Both the position numbers and the translations under genes were made by a program. This document shows, piece by piece, positions 25,820 to 34,669 of a stretch of 64,000 nt of DNA. Each line of letters starts with the position of its first letter. Positions within the stretch are counted from its first letter, which is position 1. This DNA is from Chloroflexota bacterium. GTDB taxonomy: Bacteria; Chloroflexota; Anaerolineae; Aggregatilineales; J027. The notes below the pieces were generated by a model. It had not been told where the DNA came from. It saw nothing but the letters and a program-made list of their open reading frames with translations, and searched no databases. The stretch lies in NCBI GenBank assembly GCA_016234595.1, contig JACRBG010000002.1, forward strand, positions 62,001 to 126,000, given 5' to 3'.

Positions 25820-26696
25820 TCTAACCTTGAATCTGAAGATTCGTACTCTCCATACATCTGATCTTGATGCCGCTAACGAAATTATCGTGGCGGCTTTTCA
25901 GTCTAGTCGTGATTACAGAGACGACTTAAGGCTTTATCTTGCCCATGCGCCGGATGGTTGGTATCTGGCGGAATGGGAAGATAGGCCCGCTGGATTGGTC
26001 GGCGTGACCAATTATGGCCCGCTGGCCTATGTTGGGTTTATGGCAGTCCACCCCAATTTTCATCGCAAGGGGATTGGTGAGGCCATGATGATTCGAGCAC
26101 TTGCCGAAATGGAAACAAGGGGGTGTTCGGTTGCCTTGCTGGATGCCAGCGCGATGGGTGAGCCGATGTACCGCAAATTGGGGTTTGTGGATGACGGGAA
26201 AAGCACCCAATATTTGCTGGGTGAGTCGGTAAGAAACCCGGCTGATTTTCCGTCTATTGATTTAGGTGGCGCAATCATTCGGTTGATGCAGCCCACTGAT
26301 CTCCCTAAACTTGTTCATTTCGATACCCCTATCTTTGGTGCAAGCCGAGAACGACTGTTTTCACTCTTGATTCAGGCGATACCCGACCGTTCATTTTTGG
26401 CCGAGGATTCGGCAGGCCAAATCGTTGGTTATATTTTTTCACAGACCTTGCGGATTGGTCCATTTGTGGCGCTAAACCCACAAGTTGCCGAAGCCTTGCT
26501 GCAAGGGGCTTTGAGCGTGCCAGTAGCAGGGCGGGTTTCGTTTATTGCCCCAGTCATTAACTCATATGCCCAAGATTTGGCGATGCGGTACGGATTTGAG
26601 CATTTTCGTACCATGCCGCATATGCGCTATGGCGGAAATGCGCATCCGGGGCAACGCGAATTGATTTATAGCCTCATGAGTTTTACCGTCGGCTAA
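25800..26696 (+). CDS. GNAT acetyltransferase with two GNAT-like domains
   Basis: A 298-residue protein starting at TTG 25800 (GTG 25809 is possible); either overlaps the end of the sugar transferase gene. The N-terminal GNAT domain shows VGFMAVHPNFHRKGIGEAMMIRALAEME (the acetyl-CoA-binding R/Q-x-x-G-x-G/A variant RKGIGEAM). The C-terminal half resembles a second, degenerate GNAT fold of the type found in Eis-like and YitH-like enzymes. It acetylates an unknown amine. The overlap suggests co-expression with the sugar transferase but not necessarily a shared pathway. Confidence 0.82.
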   Translation: MAEVGSDLTLNLKIRTLHTSDLDAANEIIVAAFQSSRDYRDDLRLYLAHAPDGWYLAEWEDRPAGLVGVTNYGPLAYVGFMAVHPNFHRKGIGEAMMIRALAEMETRGCSVALLDASAMGEPMYRKLGFVDDGKSTQYLLGESVRNPADFPSIDLGGAIIRLMQPTDLPKLVHFDTPIFGASRERLFSLLIQAIPDRSFLAEDSAGQIVGYIFSQTLRIGPFVALNPQVAEALLQGALSVPVAGRVSFIAPVINSYAQDLAMRYGFEHFRTMPHMRYGGNAHPGQRELIYSLMSFTVG

Positions 26697-26706
26697 TCAT
26701 CGCCCA

Positions 26707-26736
26707 TTGACGTTGGCAAAGGGCGCTTTGTATAAT
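26707..26736 (+). promoter_or_regulatory. Predicted promoter of rplU-rpmA-rpmE
   Basis: TTGACG (26707-26712) and TATAAT (26731-26736) are separated by 18 bases, about 125 bases before rplU. The leader RNA contains ACGC/GCGT flanking a loop just before eight T (26758-26765), a possible weak attenuator, but the stem is only 4 bp. Confidence 0.7.
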
Positions 26737-26860
26737 ACGCTCCCGCAGTAATGCGTCTTTTTTTTCGTTAGCCAATTTTCCCCGTTATGGTTTCACGTTC
26801 AGTCATCAGTGAAAATGTGACATAGTAGCGGCGGCAAGTGAGAATTGGAGAAATCCTTTC

Positions 26861-27181
26861 ATGAATTACGCAATTGTTCGAACTGGTGGAAAACAATATC
26901 GCGCGGTCGTCGGTGAGACGATTGACGTGGAAAAGCTGCCTGTAGATGCAGGCGCAGAGATAACGCTTGAAGAAGTGCTGTTGATTGGTCGTGAAAACGG
27001 CGACCCCTCCATTGGCAAGCCACTGGTCAAGGGTGCATCAGTCAAAGTCACTGTTGTCAAACAATATCGTGGCCCCAAGATTCTGGTGTGGAAGTATAAG
27101 GCCAAGCAACGCTATCGTCGGCGTCAGGGCCATCGCCAGTATTATACACGGCTGAAGATTGAAGCCATCGAAGGCATCTGA
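26861..27181 (+). CDS. rplU: 50S ribosomal protein bL21
   Basis: A 106-residue protein opening MNYAIVRTGGKQYRAVVG and ending in the basic KYKAKQRYRRRQGHRQYYTRLKI stretch, both typical of bL21, which contacts 23S rRNA in the large subunit. GGAG precedes the ATG. rpmA follows after 49 bases, the common pair. Confidence 0.96.
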   Translation: MNYAIVRTGGKQYRAVVGETIDVEKLPVDAGAEITLEEVLLIGRENGDPSIGKPLVKGASVKVTVVKQYRGPKILVWKYKAKQRYRRRQGHRQYYTRLKIEAIEGI

Positions 27182-27230
27182 TAGCGGAAGATATCCAAAA
27201 AGTTGGTACAGGTTTTGAGGAGAAATAGTC

Positions 27231-27512
27231 ATGGCTCATAAAAAAGGTGGTGGCTCCAGCCGTAATGGTCGTGACAGCCAGAGCAAGCGCCTTGGCGTCA
27301 AGAAATATGGTGGCGAGTTTGTCATTTCCGGTAACATTATCGTGCGTCAGCGCGGAACCCAATTTCACCCCGGTGAAAATGTAGGGTTGGGCAAAGACCA
27401 CACGATTTTTGCGACAGCCCCCGGTTATGTTCTTTTTCATGAAGTGCGCGGCAGAAAATTCATTCATGTTGTGCCCGCTGAAGCCGAAACCGCTGAACAA
27501 GCCGTTCAGTAA
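27231..27512 (+). CDS. rpmA: 50S ribosomal protein bL27
   Basis: A 93-residue protein with the bL27 N-terminus [16 protein letters not shown] whose flexible tail reaches the peptidyl transferase centre, and the core [15 protein letters not shown] and [11 protein letters not shown]. There is no cleavable N-terminal extension of the Firmicutes type. GAGGAG precedes the start. It lies between rplU and the bL31 gene. Confidence 0.96.
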   Translation: MAHKKGGGSSRNGRDSQSKRLGVKKYGGEFVISGNIIVRQRGTQFHPGENVGLGKDHTIFATAPGYVLFHEVRGRKFIHVVPAEAETAEQAVQ

Positions 27513-27586
27513 ATCTAATTTTCAAGTGAGTTCGTTATCAAGCGGCGTATCATGACCGTCTTGAGTAGCGCGAGAAAGGTTTAGTT

Positions 27587-28063
27587 GTGAGAGAAAAAAT
27601 CCACCCCAAGTGGTATCCTGAGGCGAAGGTTATTTGCCTCTCCTGCGGCACAGTCTGGACGGTTGGCGCGACTATCCCCGAAAGAAAAGTGGATATTTGC
27701 TCGAACTGCCACCCGTTCTATACCGGTCAACAGCGTATTGTGGACACCGAGGGTCAGGTTGACCGCTTCTATAAGCGTTTGCAACAACGTGACCAACGGC
27801 GTGCCGAAGCCGCTGATCGTTCTGTTTCGAAGCAATCCCCTGATGTCTCAGTGGAAGAATTGAGTCTGGGCAAGCGTTTCACCCAAATTTTGGCGGATGA
27901 GGGCCTGACCCTGATTAGCCAAGTGATTGACCGTTTGAACAGTGAAGGCGACGATGGCCTGTTGAAGATCCCGGGTATTGGGCGTAAAGTTTTGGCCGAT
28001 ATCAAGAAGGGTGTCCGGGCGCGTGGTTTTGAATTGGCAGGCGAAACTGCCGAGGAAGAATAG
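27587..28063 (+). CDS. rpmE: 50S ribosomal protein bL31 fused to an RNA polymerase alpha-CTD-like HhH domain
   Basis: A 158-residue protein, about twice the usual bL31 length. Residues 1-68 are bL31 with the zinc-binding cysteines C17, C20, C38 and C41, and CHPFYTGQQR. After an Arg/Ala/Ser linker (69-86), residues 88-150 read as a helix-hairpin-helix domain closely resembling the alpha subunit C-terminal domain: VEELSLGKRFTQIL, then LLKIPGIGRKVLADIKKGV. Arg97 and Lys134 align with Escherichia coli alpha Arg265 and Lys298, which contact UP-element DNA. The start is GTG 27587 after a weak Shine-Dalgarno. No stop or frameshift separates the parts. A DNA, RNA or transcription role is inference. 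Confidence 0.9.
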   Translation: MREKIHPKWYPEAKVICLSCGTVWTVGATIPERKVDICSNCHPFYTGQQRIVDTEGQVDRFYKRLQQRDQRRAEAADRSVSKQSPDVSVEELSLGKRFTQILADEGLTLISQVIDRLNSEGDDGLLKIPGIGRKVLADIKKGVRARGFELAGETAEEE

Positions 28064-28096
28064 TCGCGGGTAGCGAGCTATCGAAATGAACTTGAC

Positions 28097-28136
28097 AAGG
28101 CAGGTTGCTTATCTAAAGCCATCTGCCTTTTATTTT
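28097..28136 (+). terminator. Intrinsic terminator after the bL31 gene
   Basis: AAGGCAG (28097-28103) pairs with CTGCCTT (28123-28129), extended inward with one mismatch (GTTGCTT against AAAGCCAT), and is followed by TTATTTT. It separates the ribosomal protein genes from tdk. Confidence 0.75.
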
Positions 28137-28153
28137 GCATAAGGAGTATAACC

Positions 28154-28741
28154 TTGAAACATCATGCCGGACGGGTTGAGGTGGTGTGTGGCAGTATGTT
28201 TAGCGGCAAAACCGAGGAATTGATTCGCCGTGTGCGTCGTGCGCAAATTGCCCGCCAAAAGGCCCAAGTATTTAAGCCAGAAATTGATGTGCGTTATCAT
28301 CAGACCCGTGTGACCTCGCACAGTGGGCAGGATTTTGTAGCCCACCCTGTCACACATTCGAGCGACATTTTAGGACTGTTGGAAGAAGACACCACAGTGG
28401 TGGCGATTGATGAAGGCCAGTTTTTTGATGCAGGGATTGTCCAGATTGCCCAGCAGTTGGCGGATCGTGGAATTCGGGTCATTATCTCCGGACTAGACAC
28501 GGACTTTCGTGGTGAGCCCTTTGGCCCCATGCCCTATTTAATGTGCATTGCTGAGGAGGTGCTAAAATTACATGCGATTTGTATGGAGTGTGGGGATTTA
28601 GCAACCCGCACCCAGCGTCTAATTAATGGCAAGCCTGCCGCCTATGATGACCCGGTGATTTTGGTGGGAGCGGCGGAGGTATATGAAGCACGCTGCCGAA
28701 CTCATCATGTCGTGCCACACAATGGAGCGCATCATCAATAA
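28154..28741 (+). CDS. tdk: Thymidine kinase
   Basis: A 195-residue type II thymidine kinase. The P-loop [14 protein letters not shown] is at residues 13-26, [11 protein letters not shown] is the catalytic Glu region, and [14 protein letters not shown] and ICMECGD (zinc ribbon) follow. It phosphorylates thymidine in salvage. The start is TTG 28154, placed about 8 bases after AAGGAG. The window also encodes ThyX, so both de novo and salvage dTMP routes exist. The TlpA-like lipoprotein gene follows closely. Confidence 0.93.
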   Translation: MKHHAGRVEVVCGSMFSGKTEELIRRVRRAQIARQKAQVFKPEIDVRYHQTRVTSHSGQDFVAHPVTHSSDILGLLEEDTTVVAIDEGQFFDAGIVQIAQQLADRGIRVIISGLDTDFRGEPFGPMPYLMCIAEEVLKLHAICMECGDLATRTQRLINGKPAAYDDPVILVGAAEVYEARCRTHHVVPHNGAHHQ

Positions 28742-28763
28742 GCAGTTGAGCGAGGAGAATGCA

Positions 28764-29516
28764 GTGAGACTGAGGTTCAAAAAATTAACACCCATCGGCT
28801 GCATTCTTCTTCTCCTCGTCGCTTGTACCAGCAAGCAGGATGAGAAAAATACTCAAGAAGATGTTCAATCGGTGGCAGTGGCCCAAGTGAATATTGTAGG
28901 GCAGATTTCGACGGCCACATCAACGGCCTTGCCACAGCCCGTTGCGACTAACACAGCCTCCCCGACCCCACGCCAATTTGCTACCTTGATTCCCACGCCA
29001 CGCAAAGTAACTGTGACCCGCCTGAATGACAGCGTTGACCCACTGCATCCGCTGGAAGTGCAAGTGGGTGAACCTATCCCACCCATTAGCCTGACCGACA
29101 TTGACGGGAATGAATATGCATTGAACAATTTGGCTGGCAAGGTGGTGGTGGTCAATTTTTGGACGGTGGGGTGCGGGTCCTGTTTTTTTGAATTCCCCAT
29201 CTTGCAAAACGCCTATGCCCAATATACGGGCGGTGACTTATTGATTTTGGCTGTCAATGTCAGTGAACTTGTCGAAGAAACACGACAGCTGGGTGAATCG
29301 TTGCAAATTACGTTTCCGTTGGTAGTTGACCCACAAGGGGCAGTGTTTAGCCATTATTTTGGCGGGGCAGTTGTCCCAACGACGGTGGTGATTGGACGAG
29401 ATAGTCGGGTGGCAGAGGTGATTATTGGCCCATTAGATACTTCATTGCTCACTTCTATTTTAGCTAAGGCAGGGTTAGAGTTAGGATTAGACTCGGGTCA
29501 AGTACCACTGGGGTAA
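28764..29516 (+). CDS. TlpA-like thioredoxin-fold lipoprotein
   Basis: A 250-residue protein with a signal peptide and lipobox LVAC (Cys21), a Thr/Pro-rich linker, and a redoxin domain from about residue 105: DIDGNEYALNNLAGKVVVVNFWTVGCGSCFFEFP with the CGSC active site, and GGAVVPTTVVIG with the cis-Pro. It would act outside the membrane in disulfide reduction or cytochrome maturation. The start GTG 28764 follows GAGGAG with 6 bases and lies 22 bases after tdk; an upstream ATG inside tdk lacks such a site. No cytochrome biogenesis genes lie nearby. Confidence 0.86.
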   Translation: MRLRFKKLTPIGCILLLLVACTSKQDEKNTQEDVQSVAVAQVNIVGQISTATSTALPQPVATNTASPTPRQFATLIPTPRKVTVTRLNDSVDPLHPLEVQVGEPIPPISLTDIDGNEYALNNLAGKVVVVNFWTVGCGSCFFEFPILQNAYAQYTGGDLLILAVNVSELVEETRQLGESLQITFPLVVDPQGAVFSHYFGGAVVPTTVVIGRDSRVAEVIIGPLDTSLLTSILAKAGLELGLDSGQVPLG

Positions 29517-29562
29517 TTGGGCTGAATCTATCTTTATAGGAAAAAACCGAGGGTAAAAAATT

Positions 29563-30609
29563 ATGTTATCTCAAATCCCCCACCGTCGTTATAACCCACT
29601 CACGGATGAGTGGTTTTTAGTCAGCCCACATCGCACCCAGCGCCCGTGGCAGGGGCAGGTTGAAAAATTACCCGATGAGCATTTGCCAGAATATGACCCA
29701 AATTGTTATTTGTGTCCCGGCAACAAACGCGCAGGCGATAAGCAAAATCCGGACTATCACGAGACCTTTGTGTTTGAGAATGATTTTCCAGCGTTGCTGA
29801 CGGATATTGACCCAACAATCCAGTTAGAGACAGGTTCGCCGTTATTTGTCAAACAGCTAGAGCGTGGGATTTGCCGGGTGATTTGTTTTACCCCACAGCA
29901 TGATTTGACGTTGGCCCGAATGTCTGTGGAAACCATCCGCCGCGTGGTGGATGTGTGGGCCGACCAGACGCTCGATTTGGCAGAGTATGATTGGCTGCAC
30001 TACGTCCAGATTTTTGAGAGTCGTGGGGCGATTATGGGGGCTTCAAATCCACATCCACATGGGCAACTGTGGGCAAATGAGCATATGCCCCAGTTTGTGG
30101 AAAAAGAAGATCGGATGCAGGGCCTTTATTACGCGAAACATGGTCGAACCCTGTTAAGCGATGTGTTGGCGGATGAAATACGGCTGCAAGAACGGATTGT
30201 TTGGGAGAATGACTCGTGGGTGGTAGTAGTGCCATTTTGGGCATTTTGGCCGTTTGAAACACTGCTGATTCCGCGCCGACCGGTGCAATTTGTCCATGAT
30301 TTGACTGATGTGGAGCGGACAGGATTGGCTGAGGCCCTCTCGGCGACTACAATTCGGTATGATAACGTTTTTGAAACGAGCTTTCCGTATGGGATGGGGG
30401 TGCATCAAGCGCCAGTCAATACGCCGAATGTGAAACACTGGCATCTGCACATTCATTTCTTTCCCCCGCTGTTACGGAGCGCTACTGTTCGCAAATTTGT
30501 GGCTAGTTATGAGTTGTTTGCCAGCTTACAGCGGGATAGCAACCCCGAAAGCGCCGCCGAACGGTTGCGGACACTATCGGGTATACATTATCGTGAGCAA
30601 GCAAAATAA
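29563..30609 (+). CDS. galT: Galactose-1-phosphate uridylyltransferase
   Basis: A 348-residue protein. It starts with RYNPLTDEWFLVSPHR as GalT does, has the zinc or iron site CYLCPGNKRAGD, the active-site NPHPHGQLWA in which the second His of HPH forms the uridylyl-enzyme, and the C-terminal KHWHLHIHFFPP. It exchanges UMP between UDP-glucose and galactose-1-phosphate (Leloir pathway). galK and galE are not in this window. Its stop codon abuts the stop of the GH13-like gene on the other strand with no base between. Confidence 0.93.
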   Translation: MLSQIPHRRYNPLTDEWFLVSPHRTQRPWQGQVEKLPDEHLPEYDPNCYLCPGNKRAGDKQNPDYHETFVFENDFPALLTDIDPTIQLETGSPLFVKQLERGICRVICFTPQHDLTLARMSVETIRRVVDVWADQTLDLAEYDWLHYVQIFESRGAIMGASNPHPHGQLWANEHMPQFVEKEDRMQGLYYAKHGRTLLSDVLADEIRLQERIVWENDSWVVVVPFWAFWPFETLLIPRRPVQFVHDLTDVERTGLAEALSATTIRYDNVFETSFPYGMGVHQAPVNTPNVKHWHLHIHFFPPLLRSATVRKFVASYELFASLQRDSNPESAAERLRTLSGIHYREQAK

Positions 30610-32535
30610 CTAGCGGTTGTTGACTTTAAACATCATGCTATGTCCGCCGCCGAGTTCGACATGAATCGAGAGGCGTTCACTCATGCGGGTGACGCCCTCA
30701 AAACCCCATAACCCACTGGCGGTGTAGTCCTGCGCGAAAATTTCGGCCTCCCCTGCTTGAAAATCATAGAGGGTCATGTTAAACACAAAGACCAGAATAT
30801 AATCCTCATCGGTGCGGAAAAAGACCAAAATACGCGGATTATTGGAACTGCCTGCCGTCAAGGTATGGGAATCGGGATTGCTCAATAATTCGCTATATTG
30901 GCGGCGCAGGTGCAAGGCATAACGAATAGCCCCCACCATGTTGCTTTTGCGTGTCCAATCGAAAGCATATTCGCTGAAAAGAGGCAGTTTTTCAGGTGGA
31001 TAGAGGCGGATGGCATCGGGTGAAAAGCCAACCCCAGTGTTAATAGGCCGATCTTCAAAGACCTCAAAACCCGTGCAAATAAAAGGCATGCCCGGTAAGC
31101 CCACCATATACAATAAGGCCTGATGACATTGGGCCAGCATGTTTTGACGGGAGGCAGTACGGGGCGTATTGTGGTTTTCGGCTGCGGTAAAAAAGGTGAC
31201 GCCGGGTTCGTGCCAAGCGATGCGGTCAATAAACTGCTGCATTTTTTCAGGCTGGTGCAAATCGTAAAATAGATAACCCATCACGGCGTTATAGCCTTCG
31301 TCGCGGCTGTGACGGCCTATGCTGAAGTCTTCACCCCAAAAGGCAAAATCGCTATCTAACGAACGGGCCTTTTCAACTACCCGCCGTTTCAGTGACCCCG
31401 GCAGGGAATGGCCCATATCGAGCATGACGCCATCAATCCCATAATTAATTTGGTAATGGGGTATGATGCCCTCAATGGCGTCCCAAAGTTTGTGGACAAC
31501 ATTTTCGGGCTGCACCAAGCGAGAATCGTACATGCGCAGGGTGTTGTAGGCCATATAGTTAAAATCAGGATGATCGTAGAGGCGTAGATAGGTCACATCT
31601 GTCCAAGGTGGTTGAGCATCTTCAGGCGGCCAATCAGTGAATGCACCGGGGACTCGGACAACCGTGCCATCGTCTAATCGGCCATACCAGCGTCCATCTT
31701 GCATTTGGATACTGTCAGACGGTGGAGGGTCGGTGAACATTTTGCGATAACTGTCGGGCGGAACTGGTAAGTCGTGCATTTGCCCACGCCCAACACGATG
31801 ATGAATTTCATCTAATTTATCGTGGGGCCAAATGGGGCTGCCAAAGGCTTTGGGATTGCGTGACCCCAATGAACGGTCAGGAATATCGGCTTGAATCCAA
31901 TAAAACCATTCGGGGTGTTCTTTAATCCAATCAGAATCACGCGAGGCGGTACGGAGGACAAATTCCATCACTACCCGCAATCCAAGGCGATGGGCCGCTT
32001 CCATAAACCCTTTAAAGAGAGTCTCGACATCTACACCAGCCAAGCCCGGTTCAGCTAAGTTGTCGTCGAGTTTATAGGGGTTGCGAATGGCGTAGGGAGA
32101 GCCTAATGTGCCTTTTTTACCATCTTGCCCAACAGCAGTAATGGGCAGGAGATGAATGGTATTAAAGTTCATGGAACGGAGGAAGGGCAAAAAGGCGATG
32201 GATTTAAGAAGGGTGCCTGTATCGCGCCAGCCCCCTTGATTTGGGCCAATTTCGAGTTTGCCAGAATTGTCATGGTCAAAGGCGGTAGTGACACGCGGAA
32301 ACATATTGTAGGTGACGGCATAACGTGTCCATTCACCTCCTGTTTCGCCCATGACCACTGGTTGGCGGGGGGAGTCCAAAATGTCTTGCAGGCGTTGGGC
32401 GAAAAAATCGTAGGGGTTTACATTTTGGGAGGTGGTCGTTTGAAAATCTAACCAAAGGCCGGGGACGTAATAAGGTGTAGTTAAATCGCGGCGTTGAACG
32501 CGCAAATGGTCAATAATCTGTTGTAGAGCCGACAT
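30610..32535 (-). CDS. GH13-family alpha-amylase-like protein with altered motifs
   Basis: A 641-residue (beta/alpha)8 barrel protein of the GH13 type, nearest in style to GlgE-like GH13_3 enzymes (EHPEWF after strand 3). The putative nucleophile is Asp373 in GIDGVMLDMGHSLPG, the acid/base is Glu402 in FWGEDF, and ENHNTPR (453-459) stands for the usual NHD. Two usual residues differ: the Arg two before the nucleophile is Met371, and the Asp of NHD is Asn456. It may be a divergent transferase, an inactive or a specialised enzyme. It lies opposite galT and is followed upstream by the DUF218 and LCP genes. Confidence 0.8.
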   Translation of the reverse strand: MSALQQIIDHLRVQRRDLTTPYYVPGLWLDFQTTTSQNVNPYDFFAQRLQDILDSPRQPVVMGETGGEWTRYAVTYNMFPRVTTAFDHDNSGKLEIGPNQGGWRDTGTLLKSIAFLPFLRSMNFNTIHLLPITAVGQDGKKGTLGSPYAIRNPYKLDDNLAEPGLAGVDVETLFKGFMEAAHRLGLRVVMEFVLRTASRDSDWIKEHPEWFYWIQADIPDRSLGSRNPKAFGSPIWPHDKLDEIHHRVGRGQMHDLPVPPDSYRKMFTDPPPSDSIQMQDGRWYGRLDDGTVVRVPGAFTDWPPEDAQPPWTDVTYLRLYDHPDFNYMAYNTLRMYDSRLVQPENVVHKLWDAIEGIIPHYQINYGIDGVMLDMGHSLPGSLKRRVVEKARSLDSDFAFWGEDFSIGRHSRDEGYNAVMGYLFYDLHQPEKMQQFIDRIAWHEPGVTFFTAAENHNTPRTASRQNMLAQCHQALLYMVGLPGMPFICTGFEVFEDRPINTGVGFSPDAIRLYPPEKLPLFSEYAFDWTRKSNMVGAIRYALHLRRQYSELLSNPDSHTLTAGSSNNPRILVFFRTDEDYILVFVFNMTLYDFQAGEAEIFAQDYTASGLWGFEGVTRMSERLSIHVELGGGHSMMFKVNNR

Positions 32536-32556
32536 TGATTCCTCAACATAACGGTA

Positions 32557-33162
32557 CTAAATGCCTAAAAGGTATCTCGAATAAAAATAGGTTTCACGTA
32601 TCAAAAAGGATGATTTGCTGCGCCAAGTTCGATAGCGGGTGGTGGGGGTGGGTGATGGATATGCGTCTAAGCCCAAATCACGCGCAATGGATATGGCACG
32701 TTTCATATGGAGCGGGTCGCTGACTACTAAGACACGCCCTAAATCGTTTTCACCAACAAGGTGCTTGGCTTGCATCAAATTCTCAGTGGTGTTGGTTGAA
32801 CGGGTTTCGATCAAAATGGCCTCGTGAGGGACACCCATCTGGAGGGCGTAATTTCGCGCTGCCTCGGATTCGGCAATTGCATCTCGATTGCCAACTCCAC
32901 CCGTAAAAATCAAATAGTTCACTTGACCAGTTTGATAGAGCTCAATGGCATGGTTGATACGTTCGCGGAAAACGGGTGAAGGGCGTTCCCTATAAACAGC
33001 CGCCCCCAAAACAATCGCGGCATCGGCGGGTTGATGATCTTGTTTAGATGAATAGTGATAAATCTGGGCCATAGTGTAAGTCACCCAGAGGAGCGGAATC
33101 AGAAAGGCCCCTAAGACTACCCATCGCCTATAACGCCTCCGCGACCCATACTGTTTAACCAC
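32557..33162 (-). CDS. YdcF/SanA-like DUF218 membrane protein
   Basis: A 201-residue protein with one N-terminal membrane segment (WVVLGAFLIPLLWVTYTM) and a DUF218 domain: AAIVLGAAVYRERPSPVFRERINHAIELY, then FTGGVG, AIAESEAARNYALQMGVP, STNTTENL, and VVSDPLHMKRAISIARDLG. Such proteins (ElyC, SanA, YdcF) act in envelope biogenesis or handle a lipid-linked precursor. The start is GTG 33162, immediately after the LCP stop codon, so the two genes are coupled, consistent with a wall-polymer role. The substrate is unknown. Confidence 0.85.
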   Translation of the reverse strand: MVKQYGSRRRYRRWVVLGAFLIPLLWVTYTMAQIYHYSSKQDHQPADAAIVLGAAVYRERPSPVFRERINHAIELYQTGQVNYLIFTGGVGNRDAIAESEAARNYALQMGVPHEAILIETRSTNTTENLMQAKHLVGENDLGRVLVVSDPLHMKRAISIARDLGLDAYPSPTPTTRYRTWRSKSSFLIRETYFYSRYLLGI

Positions 33163-34488
33163 CTATTGGTTATAGCCCTCACCAAAAATTTCGAGCATCA
33201 GACTGGGCAGTTTATAGCGGTCGGGAATGACCAACGACGCACCATTTTCTGGGTTGGTCCATGACATCAAATAATCCCAATTGAGAACCCCACTTTTGAT
33301 ATTTTCCTGTGGGATGTTTTTGGCATAGACGGCGAGACGTAAAATTTGATCGAGGGAAAGGCCTGTTTCGATACCTTCGTTTAAATCATTCCAAAGGCCG
33401 GGAGCTTCGACCAGCAAATTATCCATCATGTTAGCCGAGACGATTTTATCGCGCACGGCCATGACGACCTGTTGTTGGCGGCGACCCCGATCAATATCAT
33501 CGGTGCTGTGGCGGCTGCGGGCATATTTTAGGGCGGTGGCCCCATCTAAATGCTGCTGTCCAGCGGCGATATAAAAGGGATCATAGCCATAGAACATGTC
33601 GGGATATTGATCATCGTAAATTTCTTGTTCGACATAGATATCAATGCCGCCGATACGGTCAATCAATGAGATAAATGAATTGAAATTGACCATCACATAA
33701 TCGTTGACGCGGATGCCAAAATTGTATTGGACGGTTTGCATTGCCAGCCGAGGGCCAGTCCCACGTTGATAGAGTTCGCCATAGACACAGGCGGTATTGA
33801 TGCGGTCAAGGCCATAGCCGGGAATTTCAACATAGGTATCACGCGGGATGCTCATCATGCCAATGCTGTTGTGTTGGGGGTCAATGCTGATAATCATCAT
33901 GGTATCAGTGCGGCATGAGCCTTCTTCACCGGGGCGATTATCCAGACCCATGACCAGCACGGTGAAGCGTTCTTGCCCATCCCATGGCTGGATTTCCATC
34001 GCGTTGCCTTCCAACGCCCCACCGACAGGTGTCCCAACCGCTTGATCGCCCGCACCATAAATAATGGAGGTCGGTTCCAATTGGGAGGAGGTGCTGGCGC
34101 TGGCTTTGCCATTGCGGTCACTACGCAACACGATAATCATGACCATGCTGACGATGACTGTTAGCCCCAAGAGAGCAACCGCGATGACCAGCCATGCCCA
34201 GTTTTCGGGCATTCCTTGACGCTGGCGACGTTGTTCAAGACGCAAGCGCGTGGGGGTCATTTGTTCGGTAGGGGGTACATAGGCCGGACGAGTAGGGTTA
34301 TGGGGAGGCTGGGTTGGTGATTGACTGCGGGTGTTATCCAGCGGATTGGCTTGACCCGGCATACTATACCAATGGGAATCGGTTTTGGGAGTCGAGCGTG
34401 AATAGTCGTATTGCAGCGGCTTACGCGGCGGCACTATTTCCGGCTGACTGGGCACCGTTTCGTTGTTTTCCGAAGGCTTATCTACCAT
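33163..34488 (-). CDS. LytR-CpsA-Psr (LCP) family protein
   Basis: A 441-residue protein: a Pro-rich cytoplasmic N-terminus of about 95 residues, one membrane segment (WAWLVIAVALLGLTVIVSMVMI), and the LCP domain from residue about 170: VLVMGLDNRPGEEG, RTDTMMIISIDPQ, SIPRDTYVEIPGYG and the catalytic Arg/Asp region YARSRHSTDDIDRGRRQQQVV. LCP enzymes attach wall glycopolymers from undecaprenyl carriers to peptidoglycan on the outer face. The coupled DUF218 gene fits that pathway. The length and motifs are complete. Confidence 0.92.
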   Translation of the reverse strand: MVDKPSENNETVPSQPEIVPPRKPLQYDYSRSTPKTDSHWYSMPGQANPLDNTRSQSPTQPPHNPTRPAYVPPTEQMTPTRLRLEQRRQRQGMPENWAWLVIAVALLGLTVIVSMVMIIVLRSDRNGKASASTSSQLEPTSIIYGAGDQAVGTPVGGALEGNAMEIQPWDGQERFTVLVMGLDNRPGEEGSCRTDTMMIISIDPQHNSIGMMSIPRDTYVEIPGYGLDRINTACVYGELYQRGTGPRLAMQTVQYNFGIRVNDYVMVNFNSFISLIDRIGGIDIYVEQEIYDDQYPDMFYGYDPFYIAAGQQHLDGATALKYARSRHSTDDIDRGRRQQQVVMAVRDKIVSANMMDNLLVEAPGLWNDLNEGIETGLSLDQILRLAVYAKNIPQENIKSGVLNWDYLMSWTNPENGASLVIPDRYKLPSLMLEIFGEGYNQ

Positions 34489-34669
34489 TCACCATCTCCG
34501 CAAATTGCTAAGTTCCACTCATTTTAACCCCAAACGAACAGATGCTCAATTGTCGTTATACCGCCGTTTTATGGATTTTTGGTGCGACTCACTAACCTTT
34601 CATCACGTATTCTACTATAGTTCGTTATAATTCACTGCGATTGTTGCAACCATGGAGGCGATAGCTTTG

